This document shows positions 52,985 to 60,891 of a DNA stretch of 64,000 nt, piece after piece. The DNA is taken from positions 1-64,000 of the forward strand of contig CBDIHI010000002.1 in the NCBI GenBank assembly GCA_965279075.1, given 5' to 3'. Numbering within the stretch: position 1 is the first letter of the stretch; every line of letters starts with the position of its first letter. The stretch is from SZAS-79 sp965279075 (GTDB taxonomy: Bacteria; Pseudomonadota; Gammaproteobacteria; Burkholderiales; SG8-39). Made by a program: the position numbers and the translations under genes. The notes under the pieces are model-generated. The model searched no databases. It was given only the letters and a program-made list of their open reading frames with translations, and was not told the origin of the DNA.

Positions 52985-53964
52985 TGAGGATCCATTACCG
53001 CACCCTGGCGCTCACGGCCGGCCTGCTGTCACTTGCGCTCGGCACGGCTGCCGTGGCCCAGGAGTGGCCCGCCGGCAAGCCAGTACGCATCCTGAACGGC
53101 TTCCCGCCGGGCGGGGCGTCCGACATCCAGGCCCGCGCGATCGCGGCGCGGATGTCGCAGAACCTCGGCTCGCCGTTCGTGGTCGAAAACAAGCCGGGCG
53201 CCTCGACGACGATCGCCGCCCGGGAGTTGATCAAGTCGCCGCCCGACGGCACGACGCTGATGTATACGATCACGGTCACCACCAGCCAGCTGCCGCACTT
53301 CTACGCCAAGCCCCCCTACGACATCCAGAAGGACTTCACGCCGCTGGGGTTGGCGTCGTATTCGAGGACCGTGCTGGTTGCGACGGCCAAGGCCCCGTAC
53401 AACTCGATGCGCGAACTGATCGACTACGCACGGGCGAACCCCGGCAAGGTGAACTACGGTTCGTTCGGGCCGGGATCGGGCGCGCACATCAGTGGCGAGT
53501 TGCTCAAGTCGAACGCCGGGATCGACATCGTCCACGTGCCCTACAAAGGCAGCGCGGACGCCGTGCGGGACCTCTTCGCCGGGCAGATCCAGCTGGTGTT
53601 CGACGGCTCCACGACGGCCGTGGCCAACGCGCGCTCGGGAAGGGTGAAGATCCTCGCGATCGCCGACAGCCATCGCCTGCCGGCGGTGCCGGACGTGCCG
53701 ACCATGGGCGAGGCGGGGGTGCCGGGCTTCGACGTGTCGGGCCTGGAGCAATTACTCGGGCCGCCCGGAATGCCGAAGGAGCTGGCCAACAGGATCAACG
53801 CGGAATTCGTGAAGGCGGTACGCTCCCCGGAGATCACGGACCTGCTCGTGAAGGGGGGGTCGACGGTGGTCGCCAGCAGCGCCGAGGAGCACGCGAAGAT
53901 CATGCGCGAGAACAACGAGGCTTGGGGCGTAGTGATCCGCAAGCTTGGCATCAGGCTCGACTGA
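52981..53964 (+). CDS. Bug/TctC-family periplasmic receptor
   Basis: This 327-residue receptor begins with a signal peptide (about 1-26, ending TAAVAQ), then EWPAGKPVRILNGFPPGGAS. VVENKPGAS, PPDGTTLMYT, HVPYKGSADAVRDLFAGQIQ and VPTMGEAGVPGFDV mark the family. The ATG overlaps the ThDP gene stop by 4 bp. It is the second receptor of the rightward catabolic operon and the fifth Bug protein of the window. The ligand is unknown. Confidence 0.92.
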   Translation: MMRIHYRTLALTAGLLSLALGTAAVAQEWPAGKPVRILNGFPPGGASDIQARAIAARMSQNLGSPFVVENKPGASTTIAARELIKSPPDGTTLMYTITVTTSQLPHFYAKPPYDIQKDFTPLGLASYSRTVLVATAKAPYNSMRELIDYARANPGKVNYGSFGPGSGAHISGELLKSNAGIDIVHVPYKGSADAVRDLFAGQIQLVFDGSTTAVANARSGRVKILAIADSHRLPAVPDVPTMGEAGVPGFDVSGLEQLLGPPGMPKELANRINAEFVKAVRSPEITDLLVKGGSTVVASSAEEHAKIMRENNEAWGVVIRKLGIRLD

Positions 53965-53971
53965 GCCGCCC

Positions 53972-54433
53972 ATGGACGGCATCGACAAGAAGATCCTCGC
54001 GCTGCTGCAGGAGGACGCGACACTGACGGTGAACGAGCTCGCGCAGCAGGTCGGATTGTCGCCGAATCCCTGCTGGAGGCGCGTACAGCGGCTGGAGGCC
54101 GACGGCGTCATCCGCAAGCGGGTTACGCTGCTCGACGCCGCGGCCCTGAACGCCGGCGTCACGGTGTTCGTGGCTATCAAGACCAGCCAGCACAGCGCGG
54201 CGTGGTTCAGGAGTTTCGCGAAGAACGTGAACGCGATCCCCGAGGTGATGGAGTTCTATCGCATGAGCGGCGAGGTGGATTACCTGCTGCGCGTGGTCGT
54301 GCCTGACATTGCCGCGTACGATGCCGTCTACAAGCAACTGATCCGCACGCCCGGCTTGTCGGACGTGAGTTCGAGCTTCGCAATGGAGCAGATCAAGTAC
54401 ACCACCGCGCTGCCGCTGCAGTTCATCGACTGA
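53972..54433 (+). CDS. Lrp/AsnC-family regulator
   Basis: This 153-residue regulator has an N-terminal HTH (about residues 20-48: TVNELAQQVGLSPNPCWRRV, then RLEADGVI) and a C-terminal RAM effector-binding domain with EVMEFYRMSGEVDYLLRVVV. Such proteins control amino-acid or aromatic metabolism genes and often their own operon. The ATG at 53972 lies 7 bp after the Bug stop. It is the only regulator gene inside the rightward operon and is a candidate for control of the divergent promoter at 46.75 kb, which is inference. Confidence 0.9.
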   Translation: MDGIDKKILALLQEDATLTVNELAQQVGLSPNPCWRRVQRLEADGVIRKRVTLLDAAALNAGVTVFVAIKTSQHSAAWFRSFAKNVNAIPEVMEFYRMSGEVDYLLRVVVPDIAAYDAVYKQLIRTPGLSDVSSSFAMEQIKYTTALPLQFID

Positions 54434-54455
54434 GCGCGCGCAGAAAGGAAACCCA

Positions 54456-55547
54456 ATGGCCGACCTGTCCGCATTCTCCTCGACCTACCGTGAGGCCCGT
54501 TCGAAGTTCCTTGAGGCAGCGCGAGCGGCCGGAGCGACTCTGGCGCAGTACGAGCACCCTTCCGTGAAGGGGCCCGAAGGCGAGACGCTGTACCTCGACG
54601 TGGCCGTCGTGGGCCGGCCCGATGCACCTACCGTGATGGTGGTCGGCAGCGGTACGCACGGGATCGAAGGGTTCCCGGGCTCGGCCGCCCAGACCGCGTG
54701 GATGCGGGACCGCGGGGCGGAGCGTGTTGCGCCGGGCTCGGCGATGGTTTTTTTCCACGCACACAACCCGTGGGGATTCGCGCACCTGCAGCGCGTCACC
54801 GAAGAGAACGTCGACTTGAATCGCAACTTCGTCGACCATGCCCGGCCGTATCCGGCCAACCCCGGGTATGACGTGCTGCATCCAGGCATCACCCCCGTGC
54901 GCTGGGATGAGGAGAGCATTCGTGGCGTGTTCGCGGCGCTGGAATCGTTCCGGGAGCAGAACGGCGAGCAGGCTTTTTCCGACGCCTACAACGGCGGGCA
55001 GTATGGTCATCCCGGCGGCGTTTTCTTCGGCGGGCACCGGCCCCAATGGTCGAACGGGGCCTTCCGGGAGGCGGTGCGCAAACACGCCGGCCACGCGAAG
55101 CGCGCCGGGATCATCGACCTGCATACGGGCATCGGGCCGTATCTCGATCACGTGTTCCTCTGCTTTCACCCGCCCGGATCCGACAAGTACGAGCGCGCGC
55201 GCGCCTGGTGGGGCGAGCGCGCGGTCAACCGGCAGGGCTCCACGCACAAGGCCCTTGCCGTCTACAAGGGACTCCTGATCGACGCTTTCCAGGCCGAACT
55301 TTCGCAGGCCGAGACGACCGCCGTGGTGATCGAGTTCGGCACGCGCTCGCGTCCGGACATGCAGCGCGCGAACATGTCGCTGCTCTGGTTGCGCGCGCAT
55401 GCCAACGAGGATCCCGGGCACGCGAAAGCCGTGCATGCGGACTACGTGGAGGCTTTCTATCCCAGCGACCCGCAATGGCGGGAGGCAGTGCTTGCCCAGT
55501 CGAGGGTCTTCCTCGACCAGGCCGCTGCGGGAATTGCGAATGGCTAG
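54456..55547 (+). CDS. M14-like peptidase, DUF2817 type
   Basis: This 363-residue protein resembles DUF2817 metallopeptidases, related to the carboxypeptidase A (M14) family. Zinc ligands His and Glu are in GTHGIEGFPGSAAQ, the third His is in IIDLHTGIGPY, and the general-base Glu is in VVIEFGTRSR. No signal peptide is evident, so it is probably cytoplasmic. It may deacylate or hydrolyse an amide in the cluster. An AGAAAGGA box lies before the ATG. It ends 6 bp before the convergent hydrolase gene. Confidence 0.82.
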   Translation: MADLSAFSSTYREARSKFLEAARAAGATLAQYEHPSVKGPEGETLYLDVAVVGRPDAPTVMVVGSGTHGIEGFPGSAAQTAWMRDRGAERVAPGSAMVFFHAHNPWGFAHLQRVTEENVDLNRNFVDHARPYPANPGYDVLHPGITPVRWDEESIRGVFAALESFREQNGEQAFSDAYNGGQYGHPGGVFFGGHRPQWSNGAFREAVRKHAGHAKRAGIIDLHTGIGPYLDHVFLCFHPPGSDKYERARAWWGERAVNRQGSTHKALAVYKGLLIDAFQAELSQAETTAVVIEFGTRSRPDMQRANMSLLWLRAHANEDPGHAKAVHADYVEAFYPSDPQWREAVLAQSRVFLDQAAAGIANG

Positions 55548-55553
55548 CCTCGC

Positions 55554-56342
55554 CTAGGCGGACTTCCCGAGGAATGCCGCCAGCGCGGCGTTGAACGCTT
55601 CCGGCTGCTCAAGGTTCGAGAGGTGGGCGGCGGGGGACAGCACCGACAGCGTCGAACCGGGCGCATTCGCGTGGATTTCCTCGGCCATGGCGAGCGGTGT
55701 GCCCATGTCCTGCTCCCCCACGATGACGAGCATGGGGCAGGTGATCTCCTTCAGCCGGGCGGTCGCGTTGATCCTGGGAAGCGCTGCGCAGCAGCCGGCA
55801 TAACCATCGACCGGGGTGGCGGCGATCTGTGCGCCGATCGTTTGCATGATGTCCGGCCGCGCGGCGCGAAAGCCGTCGGTGAACCAGCGCGCGAGCGTGG
55901 GCTCGACCAGGGGTTGCATGCCCTGCGCCTTTGCCATCTTGATTCGGTCGGCCCAGACGCCGGCGGCCTCCGCGGGGTAGCGGCTGGTGGTGTCTGCCAG
56001 TGCCAGGCTTTGGAACACGCCGGGGTATTTCAGCGCGAAGGTCTGGCCGATCATGCCGCCCATCGACAGGCCGCAGAAATGGGTCCGCGCGATGCCGAGG
56101 TGCTTGAGGAGCGCTGCGAGGTCGTCGGCGAGCTGTTCCAGGGTGTAGGCGCCTTCAGGCGCATCGCTCTGGCCGTGGCCGCGCGTGTCGAAGGAGAGCA
56201 CGCGGTAGCTGCGCGAGAATTCGGCGATCTGCGGCGCCCACATGGCGGTGCTGCAGGCGAGAGAGTGGCTGAAGGTGAGCCACGGGCCCGATGCGCCGTG
56301 GGTTTCGTAGTACAGGCCGATGCCGTTCACGTTTGCTTTCAT
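55554..56342 (-). CDS. Enol-lactonase-like alpha/beta hydrolase (PcaD type)
   Basis: This 262-residue hydrolase resembles 3-oxoadipate enol-lactonase (PcaD). The Ser nucleophile is in FCGLSMGGMIGQ, the DTRGHGQSDAPEG segment is the typical D-x-R-G-H-G motif, and SPAAHLSNLEQPEAF holds the catalytic His. PcaD opens the enol-lactone of the protocatechuate pathway. No other pca gene is near, so this may be another ester or lactone hydrolase. The ATG at 56342 is chosen because family homology begins there. Confidence 0.82.
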   Translation of the reverse strand: MKANVNGIGLYYETHGASGPWLTFSHSLACSTAMWAPQIAEFSRSYRVLSFDTRGHGQSDAPEGAYTLEQLADDLAALLKHLGIARTHFCGLSMGGMIGQTFALKYPGVFQSLALADTTSRYPAEAAGVWADRIKMAKAQGMQPLVEPTLARWFTDGFRAARPDIMQTIGAQIAATPVDGYAGCCAALPRINATARLKEITCPMLVIVGEQDMGTPLAMAEEIHANAPGSTLSVLSPAAHLSNLEQPEAFNAALAAFLGKSA

Positions 56343-56353
56343 TCCCGTCTCCG

Positions 56354-57559
56354 TCAGGCCCGCGCAACAACGAGCGGGATATACATTTCGTCGGCCGACA
56401 GGCCGCCATGGTTGCCGATGTGCAGGTGGCGCGGCTCGCCGGGCAGCCAGTCCTTGACCGTGTAGGGTTCGCGCATCACCAGCACGAAGTCGCCTGTTCG
56501 TTCGGCGATGCGCGGATGCAGGTCGCCGCCGCCGAACCAGCCCGCCTGCAGCGGCACGGTCCCGGGGACGACCTCCGCCTTTCCCTCGAGCCATGCGGCG
56601 GCCCGGTCGGCGAACTCGGCCTGCTTTCCAGGCTTCACGTGGCAGAACGCGACCCGGCGCTCGCCCGTGAGCGGCCGTGCGAGGAGCCCCGCGAGTTCCG
56701 GGCAGTCGGCGAGGTCCAGCGCGTTCTCGGCAGGACAGTCGATGAATCCGTGGTCCGCGGTAAGGATGATCGCGGTGTCGGTGCCCGACAGCCTGCGCAG
56801 CAGGTCTGCAAAGGCCGCGTCGATTTCGGCGAGGACTTTCGCGGTCTCGGGGCTGCCCACGCCGTGCACATGCGAGCTGGTGTCGAACTCGGGGTAATAG
56901 GCGTAGACGAACTTGCGGCCGCTGCCCGACTTCACGGCGGCCTCCGTCTGGGCGACGAAGCCGGACAGGTCGTCGTAGGCGAGCCGCGTGGCCTGCCCGC
57001 AGAAGTGCCGGTTGTAATTCGAGTCGATGATCTTCCGGTACGAAACCACGAAGGCTTCGTCGGCAAGCGAATCGAACATGGGCGTGCCACGGTAAAGGGC
57101 GGCGGGGGCGATCCCGCGCTGCTCCAGGGAATCCCCCGCGCCCCGCGGTTTGAACGGCAGCGCGGCCGCGATGGTGTCGGCTTCGGGGAACCAGGTGAAC
57201 CAGCCGGTCAGGCCATGTTCTGCCGGGGACAGCCCGGTGAACGTGGTCGTGATGGCGCTGGCCGTGGTGGAGGGAAAGACCGAGGTGATGCTGCCGGCAA
57301 GGTGGGAGGCGAGGGTGCTGCCCGCTGCGTAGCGCGCCAGGTAGTTGTAGCCCAGGCCGTCGATCAGGATCAGCACGACGTTGCGCGCGGCCGAGAGCGC
57401 GTCAGGCGCGAGGGCACGGAGCGTAGGGTGCAGGGCGCGCCCGCCGCGCGATGCCGAGCAACTGGCGATGAGGTTGACGAGGCCGCCGCCGCCGTAATCG
57501 GGCAGGATGCGGGTTTGGCTCAGGCCGGTGGTCAGGGGCGCATTCAAGACGGCGCCCAT
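56354..57559 (-). CDS. Alkaline phosphatase-like nucleotide pyrophosphatase/phosphodiesterase
   Basis: This 401-residue protein belongs to the phosphodiesterase/nucleotide pyrophosphatase group of the alkaline-phosphatase superfamily. Metal sites are seen in LILIDGLGYNYL (Asp), the nucleophile Thr in FPSTTASAITT, YPEFDTSSHVHG (Asp and His), TADHGFIDC and HIGNHGGLSADEM. It hydrolyses a phosphodiester or phosphate; the substrate is unknown. No signal peptide is present. It precedes the hydrolase gene by 11 bp on the same strand and may be co-transcribed. Confidence 0.85.
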   Translation of the reverse strand: MGAVLNAPLTTGLSQTRILPDYGGGGLVNLIASCSASRGGRALHPTLRALAPDALSAARNVVLILIDGLGYNYLARYAAGSTLASHLAGSITSVFPSTTASAITTTFTGLSPAEHGLTGWFTWFPEADTIAAALPFKPRGAGDSLEQRGIAPAALYRGTPMFDSLADEAFVVSYRKIIDSNYNRHFCGQATRLAYDDLSGFVAQTEAAVKSGSGRKFVYAYYPEFDTSSHVHGVGSPETAKVLAEIDAAFADLLRRLSGTDTAIILTADHGFIDCPAENALDLADCPELAGLLARPLTGERRVAFCHVKPGKQAEFADRAAAWLEGKAEVVPGTVPLQAGWFGGGDLHPRIAERTGDFVLVMREPYTVKDWLPGEPRHLHIGNHGGLSADEMYIPLVVARA

Positions 57560-57589
57560 GCTAAACGAAATACGATACGCCCCCGGGAT

Positions 57590-57832
57590 TTAGTGCAAAA
57601 CGACCGGGTTCGTGAGCAAGGCGTCGTAGCCCTCCAGGAATTCGTCCACCGATTCTTCCGACGGGCTGTCCGAGAACAGGTGCAGCATGGAAGCCCTGAG
57701 CCTTTCGGCCACGTCGCCTTCAAGGAAGCCACCGCGCCCGGCCGATTTGTCGACGAGCTCGATGCCTTCGTTTCCCGCGAATTCAGCCATGTAGTAGTGC
57801 GGGCTGTTGTACAGGATGTTCATTTCGCTCAT
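57590..57832 (-). CDS. DUF3567-like small conserved protein
   Basis: This 80-residue protein (NILYNSPHYYMAEFAG at the N-terminus, VDEFLEGYDALLTNPVVLH at the C-terminus) matches the DUF3567 family in length and in both end motifs. DUF3567 is known to me mainly from Burkholderiales. No catalytic or binding motif stands out. It is transcribed divergently from the neighbouring conserved protein, and its gene ends 30 bp before the phosphodiesterase start. A role cannot be assigned. Confidence 0.82.
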   Translation of the reverse strand: MSEMNILYNSPHYYMAEFAGNEGIELVDKSAGRGGFLEGDVAERLRASMLHLFSDSPSEESVDEFLEGYDALLTNPVVLH

Positions 57833-57995
57833 GACGGAACTCCCATGGGTAGGCTGGTGGTCCGGAATCGTGCCTTCATTCCCGAAGCAATGATTGTGCC
57901 GAACGCCGGGAAATCAAGGTCCGTGCATGCCTCAGCCACCTTAACGGCCGCACGGGCGCGAAAGTTGACCCCGGGGGTCGAAAAAAGGGGGTGCG

Positions 57996-58004
57996 TGATA
58001 GAAT
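57996..58004 (+). promoter_or_regulatory. Extended -10 promoter before the gene at 58040
   Basis: TGATAGAAT is an extended -10 element (TG, one base, TAGAAT) 35 bp before the ATG at 58040. No -35 box is obvious at 17 bp, which fits an extended -10 promoter. It is the best signal in the 207-bp divergent gap. Confidence 0.4.
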
Positions 58005-58039
58005 CTCGTCCCCCTTCCCTCCATACGAGGATCCCTGCC

Positions 58040-58597
58040 ATGCGGATGGAAGTCCACGTACACGCAGACATTCCCATACTCGAAGGCGTGGCGCGCAAGC
58101 AGCTGGAAGTCGCGCTGTCGCCCTGGCTCGATTACCTCGACGCCGACAGCATGGACGACGTCAAGAGCCTCGAGCCCGAGGAGCCCGGCATCGAGTACGA
58201 CGAGCCGAACCGGATGCTTTACCTCTGCTGGACCGGCGAGATCGGCCGCAGCTTCCAGAAGGTGCTCGAGACGGCGCTGGACACGCTCGGGCCCTACGCC
58301 GAAGAAGCGGTAGAAGTCGACGTGACGGTCTACCAGGACAGCGGCGAGCAGGAGGGGCAGTTGCTGTTCGTCGGGCCGACCGCGCAGTCGATCCACGAGG
58401 CGCAGCGCCGCTGCATGCTCGAGGACGTCAGCGCGATGCTGACACGGCAGTTCGACAAGCCGAAAGTCGACGAGGTGCTCGCCGTGGTCAATGACCTTTT
58501 CGACCGCGACTGGAAGGACAAGGCGAGCCAGCCGAGGAAGGCCGAGCGTGCGTTCGAGACCTACACGCGGACCCCGAACAGGAAGAACCTGCACTAG
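58040..58597 (+). CDS. Conserved hypothetical protein (DUF6806-like)
   Basis: This 185-residue cytoplasmic protein starts RMEVHVHADIPILEGVAR and contains PWLDYLDADSMDDVKSLEPE, RMLYLCWTGEIGRSFQK and LLFVGPTAQSIHEAQRR. It is acidic and has no membrane segment or known catalytic motif. The pattern recalls a small family of Burkholderiales proteins (DUF6806 as I recall it, not verified). It is divergent from the DUF3567 gene and ends at a good terminator. Function unknown. Confidence 0.75.
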   Translation: MRMEVHVHADIPILEGVARKQLEVALSPWLDYLDADSMDDVKSLEPEEPGIEYDEPNRMLYLCWTGEIGRSFQKVLETALDTLGPYAEEAVEVDVTVYQDSGEQEGQLLFVGPTAQSIHEAQRRCMLEDVSAMLTRQFDKPKVDEVLAVVNDLFDRDWKDKASQPRKAERAFETYTRTPNRKNLH

Positions 58598-58613
58598 TCG
58601 TCAGCATTTCGGG

Positions 58614-58641
58614 CGCCCCCGCGAGGGGGCGTTTTCGTTTT
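58614..58641 (+). terminator. Rho-independent terminator
   Basis: CGCCCCC and GGGGGCG form a perfect 7-bp stem with a GCGA loop (58614-58631), followed directly by TTTTCGTTTT. It lies 16 bp after the stop of the conserved protein gene and separates it from metY. Confidence 0.82.
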
Positions 58642-58653
58642 CGGGGGGATCCG

Positions 58654-59955
58654 ATGGCAGGCCCGAAGTATCCAGGTTTCGACACCCTTTCACTGCACGC
58701 AGGCCAGTCGCCGGACCCGGCCACCGGCAGCCGTGCGGTGCCGATCTACCAGACCACGTCCTACGTATTCCGTGATTCGGACCACGCGGCGTCGCTTTTC
58801 AACATGGAGCGCGCGGGGCACGTCTATTCGCGCATTTCCAATCCCACGGTGGCGGTTCTCGAGGAGCGCGTTGCGGCACTCGAGGGCGGAGTGGGGGCGA
58901 TCGCGGTCGCCAGCGGGCAGGCTGCGCTGCACCTTGCGGTATCGACGATCCTCGATGCGGGCCACCACGTGGTCGCATCGAACTCGCTTTACGGCGGTTC
59001 GCACAATCTGCTTGGCTATACGCTGAAGCGCTTCGGCATCGAGACGACCTTCGTCGATCCGCGGGACCTGCGGGCGTGGAGGGATGCGATCCGCCCAAGC
59101 ACGCGCCTGTTCTTCGGCGAGACGCTCGGCAATCCCGGGCTCGACGTGCTCGACATCCCTTCCGTCGCTGCGATCGCGCACGACAATGGCGTGCCGCTGC
59201 TGGTCGACTCGACTTTCACCACGCCCTACCTGATGCAGCCTTTTGCGCTCGGCGCGGACCTGCTCTACCACTCGGCGACCAAGTTCCTTGGCGGGCACGG
59301 CATTGCGATCGGCGGAGTCATCGTCGATTCCGGCCGGTTCGACTGGGAGGCCTCCGGCAAGTTCGAGCAGCTGACCGCGCCGTATGCAGGTTTTCACAAT
59401 ATGGATTTCGAGGAGGAGTCCGGAACGCGGGCGTTCCTGCTGAGGGCGCGGCGTGAAGGTTTGCGTGATTTCGGCGCATGCATGGCGCCGATGAACGCTT
59501 TCCAGATCCTTCAAGGCATCGAAACGCTGCACCTGCGGATGCCGCGCCACGTGGAGAACACTCGCAAGGTCGTCGAGTTCCTCGCTTCCAACCAGATGGT
59601 CGAATCGGTGGGGTATCCGGAATTGCCTTCGCACCCGGATCACGCGCTGGCGAAAAAGCTGCTGCCCAAGGGGTGCGGGGCCGTGTTCTCGTTCAATATG
59701 AAAGGCGGTCGCGAGGCCGGCAAGCGGTTCATCGAGAGCCTGCGGATCTTCTCGCACCTCGCCAACGTGGGCGATGCGAAGTCCCTCGTCATCCACCCGG
59801 CCTCCACTACGCACTATCGGATGGATGACGCGGCGCTCAAGCGGGCGGGCATCGCCGCAGGCACCGTGCGCCTGTCGATAGGCCTCGAGGACGCCGACGA
59901 CCTCGTGGACGACCTGTCGCGCGCGCTGAAAGATGCGCAGCGCGCGATGAAGTAG
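58654..59955 (+). CDS. metY: O-acetylhomoserine sulfhydrylase
   Basis: This 433-residue PLP enzyme makes homocysteine (methionine pathway) from O-acetylhomoserine and sulfide. The catalytic Lys is in YHSATKFLGGHG, the PLP-contact segments are SRISNPTVAVLEERVAALEGG and GETLGNPGLDVLDI, and HPASTTHYRM matches MetY rather than cystathionine enzymes. Length fits MetY (about 430). No SAM-type riboswitch is possible upstream since only 56 bp lie between this start and the previous stop. A GGGGGGA box precedes the ATG. Confidence 0.9.
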   Translation: MAGPKYPGFDTLSLHAGQSPDPATGSRAVPIYQTTSYVFRDSDHAASLFNMERAGHVYSRISNPTVAVLEERVAALEGGVGAIAVASGQAALHLAVSTILDAGHHVVASNSLYGGSHNLLGYTLKRFGIETTFVDPRDLRAWRDAIRPSTRLFFGETLGNPGLDVLDIPSVAAIAHDNGVPLLVDSTFTTPYLMQPFALGADLLYHSATKFLGGHGIAIGGVIVDSGRFDWEASGKFEQLTAPYAGFHNMDFEEESGTRAFLLRARREGLRDFGACMAPMNAFQILQGIETLHLRMPRHVENTRKVVEFLASNQMVESVGYPELPSHPDHALAKKLLPKGCGAVFSFNMKGGREAGKRFIESLRIFSHLANVGDAKSLVIHPASTTHYRMDDAALKRAGIAAGTVRLSIGLEDADDLVDDLSRALKDAQRAMK

Positions 59956-59962
59956 GCCCTCC

Positions 59963-60757
59963 ATGGACTTCATCGTCGACGGCAGCAAGGCGTACGCCTA
60001 CACGGCGGCGCACGACCTCGACCCTGCCAGGCCGACGGTCGTTTTTGTCCATGGGGCGGGGCTCGACCACAGCTGGTGGGGCCTCCAAAGCCGGTATTTC
60101 GGGTACCACGGCTTCAACGTGCTGGCGTGCGACCTGCCCGGACATGGCCGTTCGCCCGGTCCCCCGCTCGCCAGCGTGTCCGGTGCGGCTGACTGGGTTG
60201 TGCGGCTCCTCGATGTGGCGGGTGTTCCCAAGGCAAACGTGGTGGGGCACAGCATGGGTTCCCTCGTGGCGCTGGAATGCGCGGCGCGCCATCCAGACCG
60301 GGTCGAACGCATCGCGCTTCTGGGCACCGCTTTTCCAATGAACGTCTCGGACGGCTTCCTTGACGCCGCCCTCAACAACGACCAGGGCGCCTACGACATG
60401 GAAACCATCTGGGGCCATGCGCCGCAGGTGCCTTTCGGCGGCAACCCGAACCCGGGCATGTGGATGTACGGCGACAGCCTGGCGCGCCTGGCGCGCCTCG
60501 CGCCCGGCGTGCTGTACAACGACCTCAAGGCATGCAAGGACTATTCGACCGGCCTGGAAAGCGCGGCGAAGGTTGCCTGTCCGGTTCTGGTGATTTCCGG
60601 CGGGCGGGACATGATGACGCCGCCAAAGGCGGCAGCCGCTCTCGTCAAGGCGCTTTCGGGCGCGACTTCCGTTGCAATTCGAACCTCGGGGCATTCGCTC
60701 ATGGCCGAAGCGCCGGATGCCACGCTGGATGCGCTGAGGGATTTTCTGGTTTCCTGA
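59963..60757 (+). CDS. Alpha/beta hydrolase
   Basis: This 264-residue hydrolase has the nucleophile Ser in VVGHSMGSLVALE (about residue 96), the FVHGAGLDHSWWG oxyanion segment near residue 28 and the late His in TSGHSLMAEAP. It is probably a lipase/esterase-like enzyme acting in the cytoplasm. It starts 7 bp after metY, so it is likely on the same transcript; a functional link with methionine synthesis is not obvious. Confidence 0.82.
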   Translation: MDFIVDGSKAYAYTAAHDLDPARPTVVFVHGAGLDHSWWGLQSRYFGYHGFNVLACDLPGHGRSPGPPLASVSGAADWVVRLLDVAGVPKANVVGHSMGSLVALECAARHPDRVERIALLGTAFPMNVSDGFLDAALNNDQGAYDMETIWGHAPQVPFGGNPNPGMWMYGDSLARLARLAPGVLYNDLKACKDYSTGLESAAKVACPVLVISGGRDMMTPPKAAAALVKALSGATSVAIRTSGHSLMAEAPDATLDALRDFLVS

Positions 60758-60891
60758 GGGGTTCCTGGATCAGCGTGGGATCCGGGCGCATTGTGAAGAT
60801 TCTTCAGCGCCTGCAGGGGGGGTATTGGATTGGGGGATAATCTTCGGAGGTCACTCCTGCCGCGTCTGGTGGGGCGACAAAAGGGTATCGG

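Noticed and set aside
58598..58653. SAM-type riboswitch before metY
   Set aside because: Only 56 bp are available and they are filled by a terminator and the ribosome-binding site.
60830..60891. Promoter before the PqqD-M50-HlyD gene
   Set aside because: GATAAT at 60836 lacks a -35 box at a fitting distance; not strong enough to call.
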